A stretch of 64,000 bases of DNA from Styela clava (taxonomy: Eukaryota > Chordata > Ascidiacea > Stolidobranchia > Styelidae). Position numbers and translations under genes: made by a program. A model generated the notes under the pieces. It did no database searches. It saw only the letters and a program-made list of their open reading frames with translations, and was not told the origin of the DNA. The stretch is taken from assembly GCF_964204865.1 (NCBI RefSeq), contig NC_135254.1, positions 11,475,001 through 11,539,000 of the forward strand, read 5' to 3'. Numbering within the stretch: the stretch's first letter is position 1; each line of letters begins with the position of its first letter. Positions 33,363-44,213 of this stretch are shown in pieces.

Positions 33363-34797
33363 TATCGCCAATTCTATCCTCTCTTTTTAATCAAAGTTTT
33401 ACAGATCATGTGTATCCAGATATACTGAAAATAGCTAAGGTGATACCGCTTCATAAGAAAGGGTCTAAGCATGATCCGAATAATTATAGGCCTAGCTCCC
33501 TGCTATCACAAATTGCCAAGATTTATGAAAAATTTTTATATCATCGTCTCAAATATTATTTCGATAAACATGGAACTTTGAGCCTTTCCCAGTTTGGTTT
33601 CCGAAACAACTATCCAACTGAGCTAGCCATAGCGCGGCTCAAAGAACTGATAATAGAAAATAAGGCCAATAACAAGATCACATGTGCCATCTTTTTGGAT
33701 CTTGCGAAAGCTTTTGATACTGTTAACCACCAAATTTTACTAGTTAAATTATATCATTATGGCATTCGAGGAAAGGCATATCATCTTATTGCATCATATT
33801 TAAGTGGCCGCAAACAATATGTCCAATATGGGGATTGTATCTCTGAAATGGGCCTTATTGAATGTGGGGTCCCCCAGGGTTTCACGATTGGCCCGCTGTT
33901 ATTTCTATGCTACATAAACGATCTACCTTTGGCATCTACTTTTTAATCGATATTATTTGCCGATGATACTTCTCTGCTAAAATCAGCATCCTGTGGTTTA
34001 GAACTCCAAACTGTGGTGAATCATGAACCCCAGAAGGTCGATAATTGGCTTAAAGCGAACAAATTATCCCTAAATTATTCTAAAACTAAATTCATGTTGT
34101 TCTGTGATAAAAAGCATGCTATTTCCACATTTAGAGTTGGCATTGGCAGCAACATTATAGAACAAACAAAATCCATTAAATATTTGGGAATTACAATTGA
34201 TGACGAACTGAGTTGGAAGCCACATATTGCCGAGTTATCCAAGAAATTATCGCAAACTCTTGGAATATTTTACAGGTTGATGCATATTTTGAAATCTAAA
34301 ACATCTAAATTAGTATATTTTAGTCTATTTCACTCACGTCTGCAATATGGTCTGCTAAGTTCGGGCTCAGCATCAAGGTCTTTCTTACAGCCAGTACATG
34401 TTTTGCAAAATAAAGTTTTACGATGTATGGCATTTGCAGAGGAAGTTTGTGTAACTAATTTGCAGCTCTACTACCAGTATGAATTCCTACAGCTGTCTGA
34501 TATGCATACGCTAGAAATAGCAAAGTTCATGCATCGGTATGAAAATGACCTTGTTCCTCCTGTTTTTAAACATTATTTCACCCCATTAAAAAAGTGCATA
34601 ATCACTGCACCAGGTCCCAAAGAAACAAGGTTTTCTTTACTCCACAAGTGTCCACTGAGGTGGACAAAACATCTTTGAAATATATGGGTGTACAGGTCTG
34701 GGGCAATGCTCCACCTGAAACTAAAAAAAGTTCTGTGCATGTTTTCAGTGAGAAACTGAAAAAATATTTCCTACTGAAATATTCTAACTTGTCCTAA
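33363..34797 (+). pseudogene. 5'-truncated LINE reverse transcriptase (CR1/L2/Jockey-like)
   Basis: The reverse-transcriptase domain is recognisable: AKVIPLHKKGSKHDPNNYRP, CAIFLDLAKAFDTVNHQIL, ECGVPQGFTIGPLLFLCYIN and the catalytic FADDTSLL. An in-frame TAA at 33943-33945 falls just before FADD. A frameshift near 34620 separates the C-terminal part (YMGVQVWGNAPPETKKSS). The endonuclease half and 5' end are absent, as in typical incomplete LINE insertions. The DLAKAFDTVNH and WLKANKLSLNYSKTK motifs point to the CR1/L2/Jockey group. It is not functional as read. Confidence 0.88.
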
Positions 34798-35914
34798 TAT
34801 CTGTTAATTAATATGCCTTTATAACTATGTTGAAAACTGCATTATATAAATTACTACATTAATATAAATTTAACTGTTTCATATAAATACTGCACACTGA
34901 GGGTCATAGCCTTTTTTTCCAACTCATGTATGTATAAAATAGAATTGCTGTCCTCTTCTCTTTCATTGGCATCAATTTGATGATTACTATGTTCGACTTT
35001 AAAAGCAGTTGTTATTGATATTTCTATCTTTTGAATTATTGCTAAACATGTGATAATATGATTGGCTCATTGTTATTTTTTTATTTCTCCATGTAATTGA
35101 GTATAAAATCTTGCTCCCTTGATCCATATAGTACTGTCTGATATACTGTAATTACCTTTTTTATGTCATTAAAAGTTATTGTGGTATTACTGATGAACTG
35201 CATAGTTATTGCATATTTAATTGTGGATCATATATTAATATTCTAGTTCCAAGTATGCATAAATACTTATAAATGATAGTAGCCCATTTGTTAATTAATT
35301 TAATAACCTTTATATATTGTGAAAAGGTGATTAACTGCAATAATATCAACTGTGGATCATATATTAACTACTATTCTATTTCTCAAGTATGTATTAATAC
35401 CCAAGAATGTTGGTAGCCACTTTTAATTCAATAACCTTTTTATATTGTTAAAAATCATTTTGTAAAAAGTGATGAACTGTTTTATTAATTGCATATTTAA
35501 TTGTAGATCAAGTATCAACATTTCATTTCTCAAGTATGTATCAATACTTATGAATGTCGGTAGCCAATATACAGTATTCAGTGATTGTCACTGTCTCTTT
35601 TCATTCTTGGTTTCATTTCATAAATTATCTTTATAAGCTACTATATTGTTAGAATTTATTGTGTAATGAGTGATGAAATGTATATTTACATTAATATTCA
35701 AGTCCATTTCAAATAATGACCTCCTTATATTGTAAAACCCTCTATGTAGCAAGTGAGATGTATATTTAATTGTGAATCATATAATAATATTCCAGTTCCT
35801 TTTTGAATATGTATAGATACTTATGAATATTGGTAGCAACTATACAATATTCAGTGATCAATACAATTTTTTTCCCTGTATTCTTCTCGTGAACTAATTA
35901 AGGTGTCAAACGAG
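34798..35914 (+). repeat. LINE 3' region with diverged tandem units
   Basis: Non-coding sequence after the LINE frame. The motif AACTGTGGATCATATATTAA or variants occurs near 35218, 35348, 35498 and 35768. It is usually followed by CTCAAGTATGTATNAATACT and GAATGTNGGTAGCC. This is an imperfect tandem array with a period of roughly 130-150 bp and one missing or decayed unit. Confidence 0.6.
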
Positions 35915-36185
35915 AATATCGGTCGGAGACCAAAGACTTATCGATCAAAACTGCGGTTTCGATTCATGACTCTATAGTGACACCGTGTGTCCAAACACCA
36001 ATTAATTAATAGCTCCCTAATTATACAACATAACTCGACCAAAATCAATAGCCATCTGGTCCGTGATATGATGAACGCACATGCAGAATTGGGTGGAGAT
36101 TAAACCCCGCTTTCTTGAGATATCGCTTGCATCTAACAGACAGACAAACAGACAAAGATCGATAAACAAGATCAACAAGTAATGA
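35915..36185 (+). repeat. RTE-like tail unit, copy C
   Basis: Matches the unit at 6838-7133: AAAGACTTATCGATC, ATAGTGACACCGTGTGTCC, TTGAGATATCGCTTGCATCT, then a CAGACAGACAAACAGACA run and an AAGTAATG end. It is in the opposite orientation to copy B, so the LINE remnant lies between inverted copies. Confidence 0.7.
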
Positions 36186-36396
36186 TATTTTTACATCATG
36201 CACATTTACTGAATCTGTGATAATATTATTTTTCGTCCATTTTTATTTTGATCCCGGCCTGTGTCCAATAACAAAAATTATGCTTTTTTCCTCCTTGACG
36301 ACTGACTCCGGTTTGGCTTCTGTTGTGTTCTGTTCTGTTGTTGCCCACTGGTTGTTTCTATTTCAGTGTTTCAGTTTTTTCACTTGTTTTCCTCAC

Positions 36397-36930
36397 TGTG
36401 TTGCTGACTTCTCTGGTTTACTTTCTCCTTGGGTTCGCCTGCCGCTGGCTCCTCTGGGCTCTCCTGTCCTCTGGCTCCTATTTTCTCCTGCCCATCACTT
36501 TCCTCTGGCTGGCTCCTTCTGAGCACTGTGTTGCTGACTTCTCTGGTTTACTTTCTCCTTGGGTTCATCTGCCGCTGGCTCCTCTGGGCTCTCCTGCCCA
36601 TCACTGGTTTCACTTTCCTTGGTTCGCCTGCTGCTGGCTCCTCTGGGGTTCTCCTGTCCTCTGGCTCCTATTTTCTCCTCGATCTTGCTTTCCTTGGACT
36701 GCTGCTGGCTCCTCTGGGCACTGCTGCCCATCACTGGTTTCACTTTCCTCGGTTTGCCTGCTGCTGGCTCCTCTGACTTCTCTGGTTTACTTTCCTTGGT
36801 TCGCCTGCTGCTGGCTCCTTTGGGCACTGCTGCCTATGACGGGTTTCACTTTCCTTGGTTCGCCTGCTGCTGGCTCCTTTGGGCTCTCCTGTCCTCTGGC
36901 TCCTATTTTCTCCTCGATCACCTTCCCGTC
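36397..36930. repeat. GC-rich, pyrimidine-biased minisatellite
   Basis: The plus strand is a chain of related C/T-rich units containing GCTGCTGGCTCCTCTGGG, CTCCTGCCCATCACTGGTTT and CACTTTCCTTGGTTCGCCTG. A larger unit (TTGCTGACTTCTCTGGTTTA) recurs about 129 bp apart, so units are nested and of unequal length. Long open frames on both strands (Pro/Leu/Ser-rich one way, Lys/Glu/Ser/Gln-rich the other) follow from the repeat and are not evidence of a gene. The array stands out from its AT-rich surroundings. Confidence 0.8.
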
Positions 36931-36954
36931 TGTTGGTTCATCCACAGCTCGGTC

Positions 36955-37036
36955 TACCCTGCGGGGTTCGAACCCTTACTGATACCTGGCCTGATGTTTG
37001 ACTATGTCTGTACGCTTCCCCTGCGCCACGGCTACT
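36955..37036 (-). repeat. tRNA-like SINE head adjoining the minisatellite
   Basis: On the minus strand, AGCCGTGGCGCAGGGGAAGC (A-box-like) and GGGTTCGAACCC (36964-36975, B box) lie about 45 bp apart. This matches a pol III internal promoter and differs from the SINE family at 1616. The region between them does not fold as a clear tRNA. The minisatellite lies downstream in the transcribed direction. Confidence 0.6.
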
Positions 37037-40000
37037 GACGAGTACCGGGCGGATCAGAATCTTACTTAATTAACATCGTCACGCATGACAGCCGACGACG
37101 AGGTTAATTAACCCAAGAAATACATTATACTCATACTGCGTTGTTTCGCAGTAGGTGTAATCATGCCTAGATGATGCTCTGCTTTAACTCTTGGATGTGT
37201 GAATATTTGAGAAAATAGTAGGCTATGATTTATCGTTTTCAATCGTTGTTCATTTTAGATTACTTATTTTCGAAAAAAATGCGTAATTATGCAATCATCG
37301 GCGATAAGATGTGTAAGTCAAGTTAACGAATTAATCCGCAATCCAAATTTCTGACTGTCAGTGGAGGAATAACGGTTCATTAATTGTATCCTTTCTATCT
37401 TTTGTGCTAACTGACCGATTTTGCTCTGGTTTACTGTTTTAAAATTTATAACACATCTCTTTTCATGTTAAATTTGCTTTGCGAGCTGTACTCGCAAATA
37501 ACCTGTTATATAGAATAAATAAGACACCAAGTCCGAAATGAACATTTTGTGGGAGACGTGTCGAAACTGTGTTACATTTATTTTATTTCTTTGAATTTGC
37601 AGAACAATTTTGGAATGTGGCTGACCGTTGAATATGATTGAAGCGTGATTTGACACACATATATATAGGGGGCATCGGTCGTGTTATTCTGTGCGTTATC
37701 ACCGTATCGATATAAACATCGCCAGACTTTTTTCGTCTTTACCATATATTTTTTTTGGTTATCGCTGATACTGATAAATACGAATTTGTAATTATTATTG
37801 ATTGCAAATCAGTAAGGCGTATTTCTTTCCCTCCATTCCTGACTCAATCACTTTTATTAAACAAATCACAGCGCATTGAAAAGAAAATTAGAATTTATTA
37901 ACAATAATTTACAACGAGGTAGGGGTAAGATTTAACCGACGGCTATCGCTAACAGGTTAAAACGATAAATGTAAGAATTTTTCGTTTTCTTTTTGCGCCT
38001 ATCATATTTTTCAATTTCTAATTTTGCATAAAGCGCGCCCATACCGTTTTTTGTAAGTTTAGAATTGTCGAACCAGATAAGTACGACTGGTAAATATTGT
38101 ATTCTAAGGAAATTTTACGAGATATAGGGGACTGGGAGAAATATTATTTTGACCACGTAGAAATGCCAATATTGCCAATTTTTCTAAGTGGGTAGTATCA
38201 GTGTTTTATTCCAAAGCTGAGTTACGTGAATACTCAACACTGATTATTCAAAAGATTACTAATTTGCGGAGTTTTTAATTATTATTATTATTTAATACGA
38301 AAGTAACACGGACACGATATAAAATCGAAAGCATAAAAAAGTCAAATATCATCTTTATAAATATCGCATTCCGGGGTGAGTAATACTGTTCGCTTAAAAT
38401 TGGGACCTCAATTTACAAACTGTGATACAAGTCCTACATAAAAGATAAAAAACCAGCATAAAATTAATTTGTGTGCACTCCTTAATAATTGTCTCTGACA
38501 TCGTCGCCGATGTGAAACCAATTTTCTGTCCAAAAAATAAAAACCAAACTACGATATCCGCCGTTGCATGAGAATTAATATTTACTAGAGAATAAAAAGT
38601 GCTTCAATATAGTTTATCAGCATTAATTGGGATGTCAAGCCGCCGAAAGGATCGCGGTTACAAAAATATTTACTGCGGCCTTGGATTATGACAAAATTAA
38701 AAAATAAAAAACGCCGCATTGTTACGATATTTTCAGTCTTCAGTCAAATTCCGAAAAATTAAAAATTTGTCACGGCGATCGTTTCGCCGGCCGGCATTCC
38801 AATCGCGGTTGTTTGAAATGACAATACTCATTATTCAGTGTTGAGTTTGTTGAAAATATTCGAATATTTCGACTAAATAAATATTTGCCCACAACTAATC
38901 ACGGCGCATGTTAATAATAATCATTGAATGCCGATTAAAAATCAACTTGTTTGACATTAAATTCCAAGTAATAGTTTCACATTTAATGCATTCGATCGGC
39001 GCTACATGCGAGTGTGTTTTTGTACTTAAATATGAAAGATTTTGACGCTACTGACATCCGCAAGTTATACTTCTCTCCCAAATTAATTTTCACGACTTCT
39101 AATGTTTTATTTTTAAATGCGGGTACCGCTGACCACGGATTAATTAATGGTCGATATTTAAAATTAGGACTTGCAAAATATTCACTATAAACCGCCAGGT
39201 AAAGAACGGCGGGCTACATGTAACTTTGGAATTTAGCTGTGATCGACGCATTTTTTTCAGCTTATTAATCGCCTTACGTCGCCGTGAATTGACCCCCTCC
39301 CCGGTTGGAAAAATCTTGGCTGCGCCCATGTCGGTATTTATCCGATATCAACCCGGCTATATTCCGGCACTGATAAACCATGTCATAATTTGTCACCCAT
39401 GTCATCAATAACCAAAAATGTCGTGCGTGCTATTACCAGAAAGCCTATGTTGCTGAATGAAAGTGCGACACACGGTTTTACTCAGGTATCTTTATCTGGC
39501 CCTCCTGTATTAAAGGTTGCACACGCTTAGTTTAAACTACTTAAATCGCTGTACCGGAAAGTGCTTTGCAGCCTAGTAAGTATGAAATGTTCCGCCGCAG
39601 CACTTTTTTAAACTATGGTAGTTTCTGCAAACGTGTTGTTGCGCAAGTATCCACCACAAATAAATGAAATGTAGTGTTCAGTAATCGTCATACACAGTGC
39701 TGTGGAAATTTCAAGAAATACGACAATAGTTATATTTAAATTGCGCATGGTTAGATAGAGCAAGTTAGGTTAGATCGATCCAGTATTAGTTATCGAAATG
39801 AATTCGGAAAGCAGAAGAAAACAGTTCTTCATATGCATTTCGTCCAGATATTTATATATATATATATATATATTTCGTTTCCCTCATAAACAGTTGCCGG
39901 GATTATTCGCTCCTTAAAAAAAAACGACTTTTTCAGTGAGACTCTTCTGTGGCGTTTAATATTCAATCCATGGTAATTACCTTAATTGTGTCTAACGTAA

Positions 40001-40250
40001 CTCGCGTGGCGACATTTAAATACATTACTACTTTAAAAAAAATGTAATATGTGGACATAAACACATGAGATAAACTGTCTAACTGTCTAAGGTATCTTTG
40101 CAATCTCGTTAATTTGTTATCGCCATTAGGAATCCGTATTTTTGCCATTTTGCGAATTAGAGAAATCTATACTTGTAACACCGATCCGTTCAATCGCAAT
40201 GCTGCCACTCGGATTATTTTTAAGATATACCCGTCATATTCTCGAATGCA
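37037..40250. other. Gene-poor stretch
   Basis: No supported gene in 3.2 kb. A short (TA)n run lies near 39855. CTGGCCCTCCTGTATTAAAGGTTGCAC near 39500 resembles the sequence near 44600 and may be one end of a decayed hAT-like element. Confidence 0.4.
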
Positions 40251-40580
40251 TCACTCAACGGGCTAAGCGTTAGGAGTACGCTCACCACCGCACCTCTAAT
40301 TACTCTGCGTGGGTTCGCAGGTTCGAATCCCATGCAGGGATGGTTATGTGCGAGAGGATTGCTGGACTCCTCGCCGTCGTTGGGTGGTTCACGTAACCGC
40401 TGGTCGGTTACGGCTTCCTCCACCACCAAGTCCATGCTTCCGAAAACAAAACAATACAGTATAACTAATCCCATACCCGACTTGGAATGGTAACCGGACG
40501 AGAGGCTGTGGTTCGCCATATGGATAAGCCGTCGTATTGGCTTTCCTCTCCCCCGGGATAAATATGTATATCCTATCCTA
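40251..40580 (+). mobile_element. tRNA-derived SINE, copy 5 (5' truncated)
   Basis: It begins inside the A box (TCACTCAACGGGCTAAGCG) and is then nearly identical to copy 1, including the B box GGTTCGAATCC and GACTCCTCGCCGTCGTTGG. It ends ATCCTATCCTATC. The close match to copy 1 suggests fairly recent activity. Confidence 0.87.
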
Positions 40581-41858
40581 TCAAATAGTTTTATAATTAA
40601 AGTTTTATAATTAAATGCAAAAAATAGCTCTAAAAGGGGAATGGGATAGGACGACTTTATTACATGGTAAACCTTGGCTTTTGGTGTGGGTCTAGTTCAT
40701 GTTTTTATTCTTTTGTTTTACAATCATTTTGAAGCCCAATTTGAGAATGATTTCTATGACAATATATAACAAAACGACAAAAAGGGCTAGTGTTGGCAAC
40801 CATGCCTAAAAATCTGTCTAGGCGAAAAAATGTGGAGCCCTCTGCGTCTGAATCATGGGGAATATACTGATTATAATCCGTTTGTATTTATCTCCAATCT
40901 TAAAGTTTTTAGTAAGGTTACAATGTACGAATAAATATAACTGTAACTAATAACTGTTTTTTTTAACATATATTCAAAGTATATTCATCGTCTCCAAAAA
41001 TCATAAAAATTGGTAATACGACCACTGACTCACCAAACTCTTTGCACCGCTATAACGGTAATTTTCAAAACGGCTGTGCAGGGTTCGCGCTGTCAACAGG
41101 CGGTGCAACGCGTAAACTGCAGAAACTATGCGGCTTATTTGAATCGACGGCGAATCGTTACCGTATTCAGTCGTTATAATTTTTGCTTCAGCTAGACTAG
41201 TTAGTTCTATGTCACAAAATGTGAGTTATGGATATAGACATAGTTTAGAATAACTGGAACTGTAAACTGGTATGTAGACAGGCATTTAAATACGGTACCG
41301 GTAAAGATATAGGTCTGTAGGTGTTGCATAATATTCAGAATATTACAGTATTGGTACCGGTATACTACTGTCATTGCTGCATTAAACCGTGAATATATTA
41401 AACTACAGAACTAAGTTACATATAACCCATATACCGGTATACAGATTTAGTGTTTCTGTCTGTCTGTGTTTACAGGTTTACTGAGTTTAAAAGTTTTTAG
41501 AATTGATTTTAGGTCATGGATTTGCTGACTTTGGTCATCAAATTTTTTTATTTTGTGGCATACAAAAAATTTGAAAAATCATTCTACTCATATTACAAAA
41601 CAATGTTATTATAGTATTAATAAATCATTCCTGCATTTATTCTACAAACTTATTGTTAACAATATGCCTGTTTTTTAGAGTAACGGAGATTAAATTAGCA
41701 AAGAACTTTCACATTTCAGTAGCGCACAGTTCCCTGATTCCAAGATGTCTCGACATTTGGTTCAATATGACAAACACTCAATTTGTAACAAAAATGAGGG
41801 TGCCTGGTGTACATTTTTCATATTTTCTTTTCAATCCGTTCATTAGTCACATAGAAAA
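40581..41858. other. Intergenic, upstream of Kv-beta
   Basis: No gene is seen. Several ACCGGTA motifs occur around 41290-41445. An acceptor-like TTAGTCACATAG ends 4 nt before the Kv-beta ATG, and an in-frame stop (41844-41846) rules out a simple upstream extension. Confidence 0.45.
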
Positions 41859-42824
41859 ATGCTATATAGAAATCTTGGAAAATCTGGCTTGAAAGTTTCA
41901 GTCATAGGTTTGGGGACATGGGCGACTTTTGGAGGTCAAATTAATGAAGATCTTGCAACACAAATTGCAACAGTTGCATATGAGAATGGTGTGAATGTAT
42001 TTGACACAGCTGAAGTATATGCAGGTGGAAAAGCAGAGATTGTTCTTGGCAATATTTTGAAGAAAAAGAGATGGCGTCGTTCGAGTTATATTATCATGAC
42101 AAAAATTTATTGGGGTGGAACAGCTCCCACGGAAGTTGGATTATCACGAAAACATATAATTGAAGGACTTAATAGTTCTTTGCAAAGGCTTCAATTGGAT
42201 TATGTTGATGTCGTATTCGCTAATCAATTTGACGATGCTACACCAGTTGAAGAAGTTGTTCGTACGTTTACATTCTTAGTTAATCAAGGAAAAGCAATGT
42301 ATTGGGGCACGTCAAGGTGGTCTTCGACACAAATTATGGAGGCTCATTCAATTGCAAAAGAATTCAATCTTATACCACCAGTTGTTGAACAATCAGAATA
42401 TCATTTCTTTCAACGAGAAAAAGTTGAGTGGGAATTGCCCTATTTATATGACAAGAAAAACATGGGAATAATGACGTGGTCTCCACTTGCTTCTGGAATA
42501 ATAACAGGAAAATATAGTGATTCAATACCATCGCAGTCAAGAGCAAATTGGAGGGGATTTTCTTGGTTAAAAGATAAAATAATCAGTGATGAAGGTCGGC
42601 GACAACAAGCGAAACTTGTTGAAGCAAGAATTGTATCAGATCGTCTTGGATGTACACTTGCACAATTAGCTATTGCTTGGTGTTTACGTCTTGCTATGAA
42701 CAGCTCTGTATTAATTGGAGTATCAACCATAGAACAAATTTATGAGAATCTTAATGCAATCAAAATTCTCCCATTAATCACTGATGAAATATCTAACGAA
42801 TTGGACAAGATTCTTTTAAAATAA
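41859..42824 (+). CDS. KCNAB: Voltage-gated K+ channel beta subunit (aldo-keto reductase fold), intronless
   Basis: One uninterrupted frame of 321 residues covers the whole aldo-keto-reductase core of Kv-beta proteins. It starts at [20 protein letters not shown] and ends near the usual core C-terminus. Catalytic residues are present: Asp49 and Tyr54 in [10 protein letters not shown], Lys82 in MTKIYWGG and Asn122 in VVFANQ. Other family signatures are [30 protein letters not shown] and [13 protein letters not shown]. Kv-beta subunits bind the T1 domain of Kv1 channels and couple NADPH redox state to gating. The variable N-terminal inactivation segment of some vertebrate isoforms is missing. 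The lack of introns in an intron-rich neighbourhood suggests a retrocopy or lineage-specific intron loss. An AATAAA overlaps the stop codon (42820-42825); another lies near 43717. Confidence 0.95.
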   Translation: MLYRNLGKSGLKVSVIGLGTWATFGGQINEDLATQIATVAYENGVNVFDTAEVYAGGKAEIVLGNILKKKRWRRSSYIIMTKIYWGGTAPTEVGLSRKHIIEGLNSSLQRLQLDYVDVVFANQFDDATPVEEVVRTFTFLVNQGKAMYWGTSRWSSTQIMEAHSIAKEFNLIPPVVEQSEYHFFQREKVEWELPYLYDKKNMGIMTWSPLASGIITGKYSDSIPSQSRANWRGFSWLKDKIISDEGRRQQAKLVEARIVSDRLGCTLAQLAIAWCLRLAMNSSVLIGVSTIEQIYENLNAIKILPLITDEISNELDKILLK

Positions 42825-44213
42825 ATCTGCTTATTTGCCCTTGTTCAGATATGGGCATTCAATACCTCAGATGTTCTTTGCGTCGGGACTTTTAAAAACC
42901 CTATTTTTGATGGTGTGAGGTAGTAAGTGAAATGAATGATGATCATGCATTACATATGATTTGATCTGAACTTTTATTGACTATATTTAGAGTGACATAA
43001 ATGTGATTAGATAACATATAGAATTGTTTCTTGCCACATTCTTCTTTATAGTCAACTCTAGTTTAAGTCAGTGTAAGGGTCTGATATAAAATTATTCAAA
43101 AATTGCATGAACAGGAAATGAAAACAATACCAGAAAATATAGAAATCAACCATTCATTGCTGTGACAGTAAGCGGTAAAAATTGATAGTATGAGATTCAA
43201 TATTTGCTTTTAGACTGTTCATTTTATCATAAAATCCGTATATTCGAAAGTAGCACTGTTATTATTGTTTTTGATCTGTAAGATATGAACAAAATTTGGT
43301 GAAATATTCAGTCAGCGTCAGTTATTTGAGCAAATATTACCGTTTTCAAATAGATGAAATCTTTTTTTGTGTTTTCTAATGTTCCATTGTCCCAATACAG
43401 TCAAATAGAAAAAATGTTGTCAAACAATGGATAAAGTAAATATCAAAATTTTATGGCCTGTTGTCACAAAATTTACGAGCTCCCACAAACTTCTTTAAAT
43501 TCATAGTAAGAGCAAAATGAGACAATTACCAAATTTTATCATGATTAATTGTAATTTTAACATCAGAGCATTTTTTGCATAATTCACTAAATTTACTCCT
43601 GAAATTTAAATTACTTTTGTGTAGTTATTCAACTGATAGATCTAACGGCACTCTTAAATAAACATGTTTTGAAATGGCATAATAAAACCATTTAAATCCA
43701 TTGTGTCATTGTGAGAAGAAAGCGAATAAAATTGCCTTACTATGACGAATTGAATACAGACAATGTGAAATGTATTAGGGTTTTGAGGAAAGCATTTTTC
43801 TCAACAACTACTAGATCAAATCAAATTCAAATTTTCAGTCATTGAAGAGGGAGTATGCCACTAAATATCTGCTTTTTTTAAATTTTCTCGAGAGCCCTAT
43901 GAAGTCCAATAATCATTTTCTTGGTTCTTTCAATTCATTTTACACCGTTATGTAGTATTTGGTACAAGTTTTTTTAACAATAGGCTGGAATTTTACTAAC
44001 ATATTAGTCATGTGAGCTTCGTGGCCACACAATTGAACATTGCTCTTTCGACTATATTTGTATATACCGTACATAGGCTATGCATATTTATATCGAATTT
44101 TGTGATAAAAAATTTATTTTTTGTAGAAAAACTACCATTTAATTACTCGTAAGTAATTATGTAAAATATTTTTAATGTTGTGACAACTGACAAGTGTAAT
44201 ATTCACATAGGAG
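42825..44213. other. Intergenic between Kv-beta and CEP350
   Basis: AT-rich sequence without clear coding exons. Vertebrate CEP350 has more N-terminal sequence than the model starting at 44214, so a small upstream exon could be hidden here, but I cannot support one. An acceptor-like ATTCACATAG ends 3 nt before the ATG at 44214. Confidence 0.4.

Noticed and set aside
36217-37038. Long open frames (Pro/Leu/Ser-rich on plus, Lys/Glu/Ser-rich on minus)
   Set aside because: They result from the minisatellite: all are low-complexity, repeat with the units, and lack splice or domain support.
39490-39530. hAT-like terminus resembling the one near 44600
   Set aside because: No opposite end or duplication found; noted only as a possible solitary relic.
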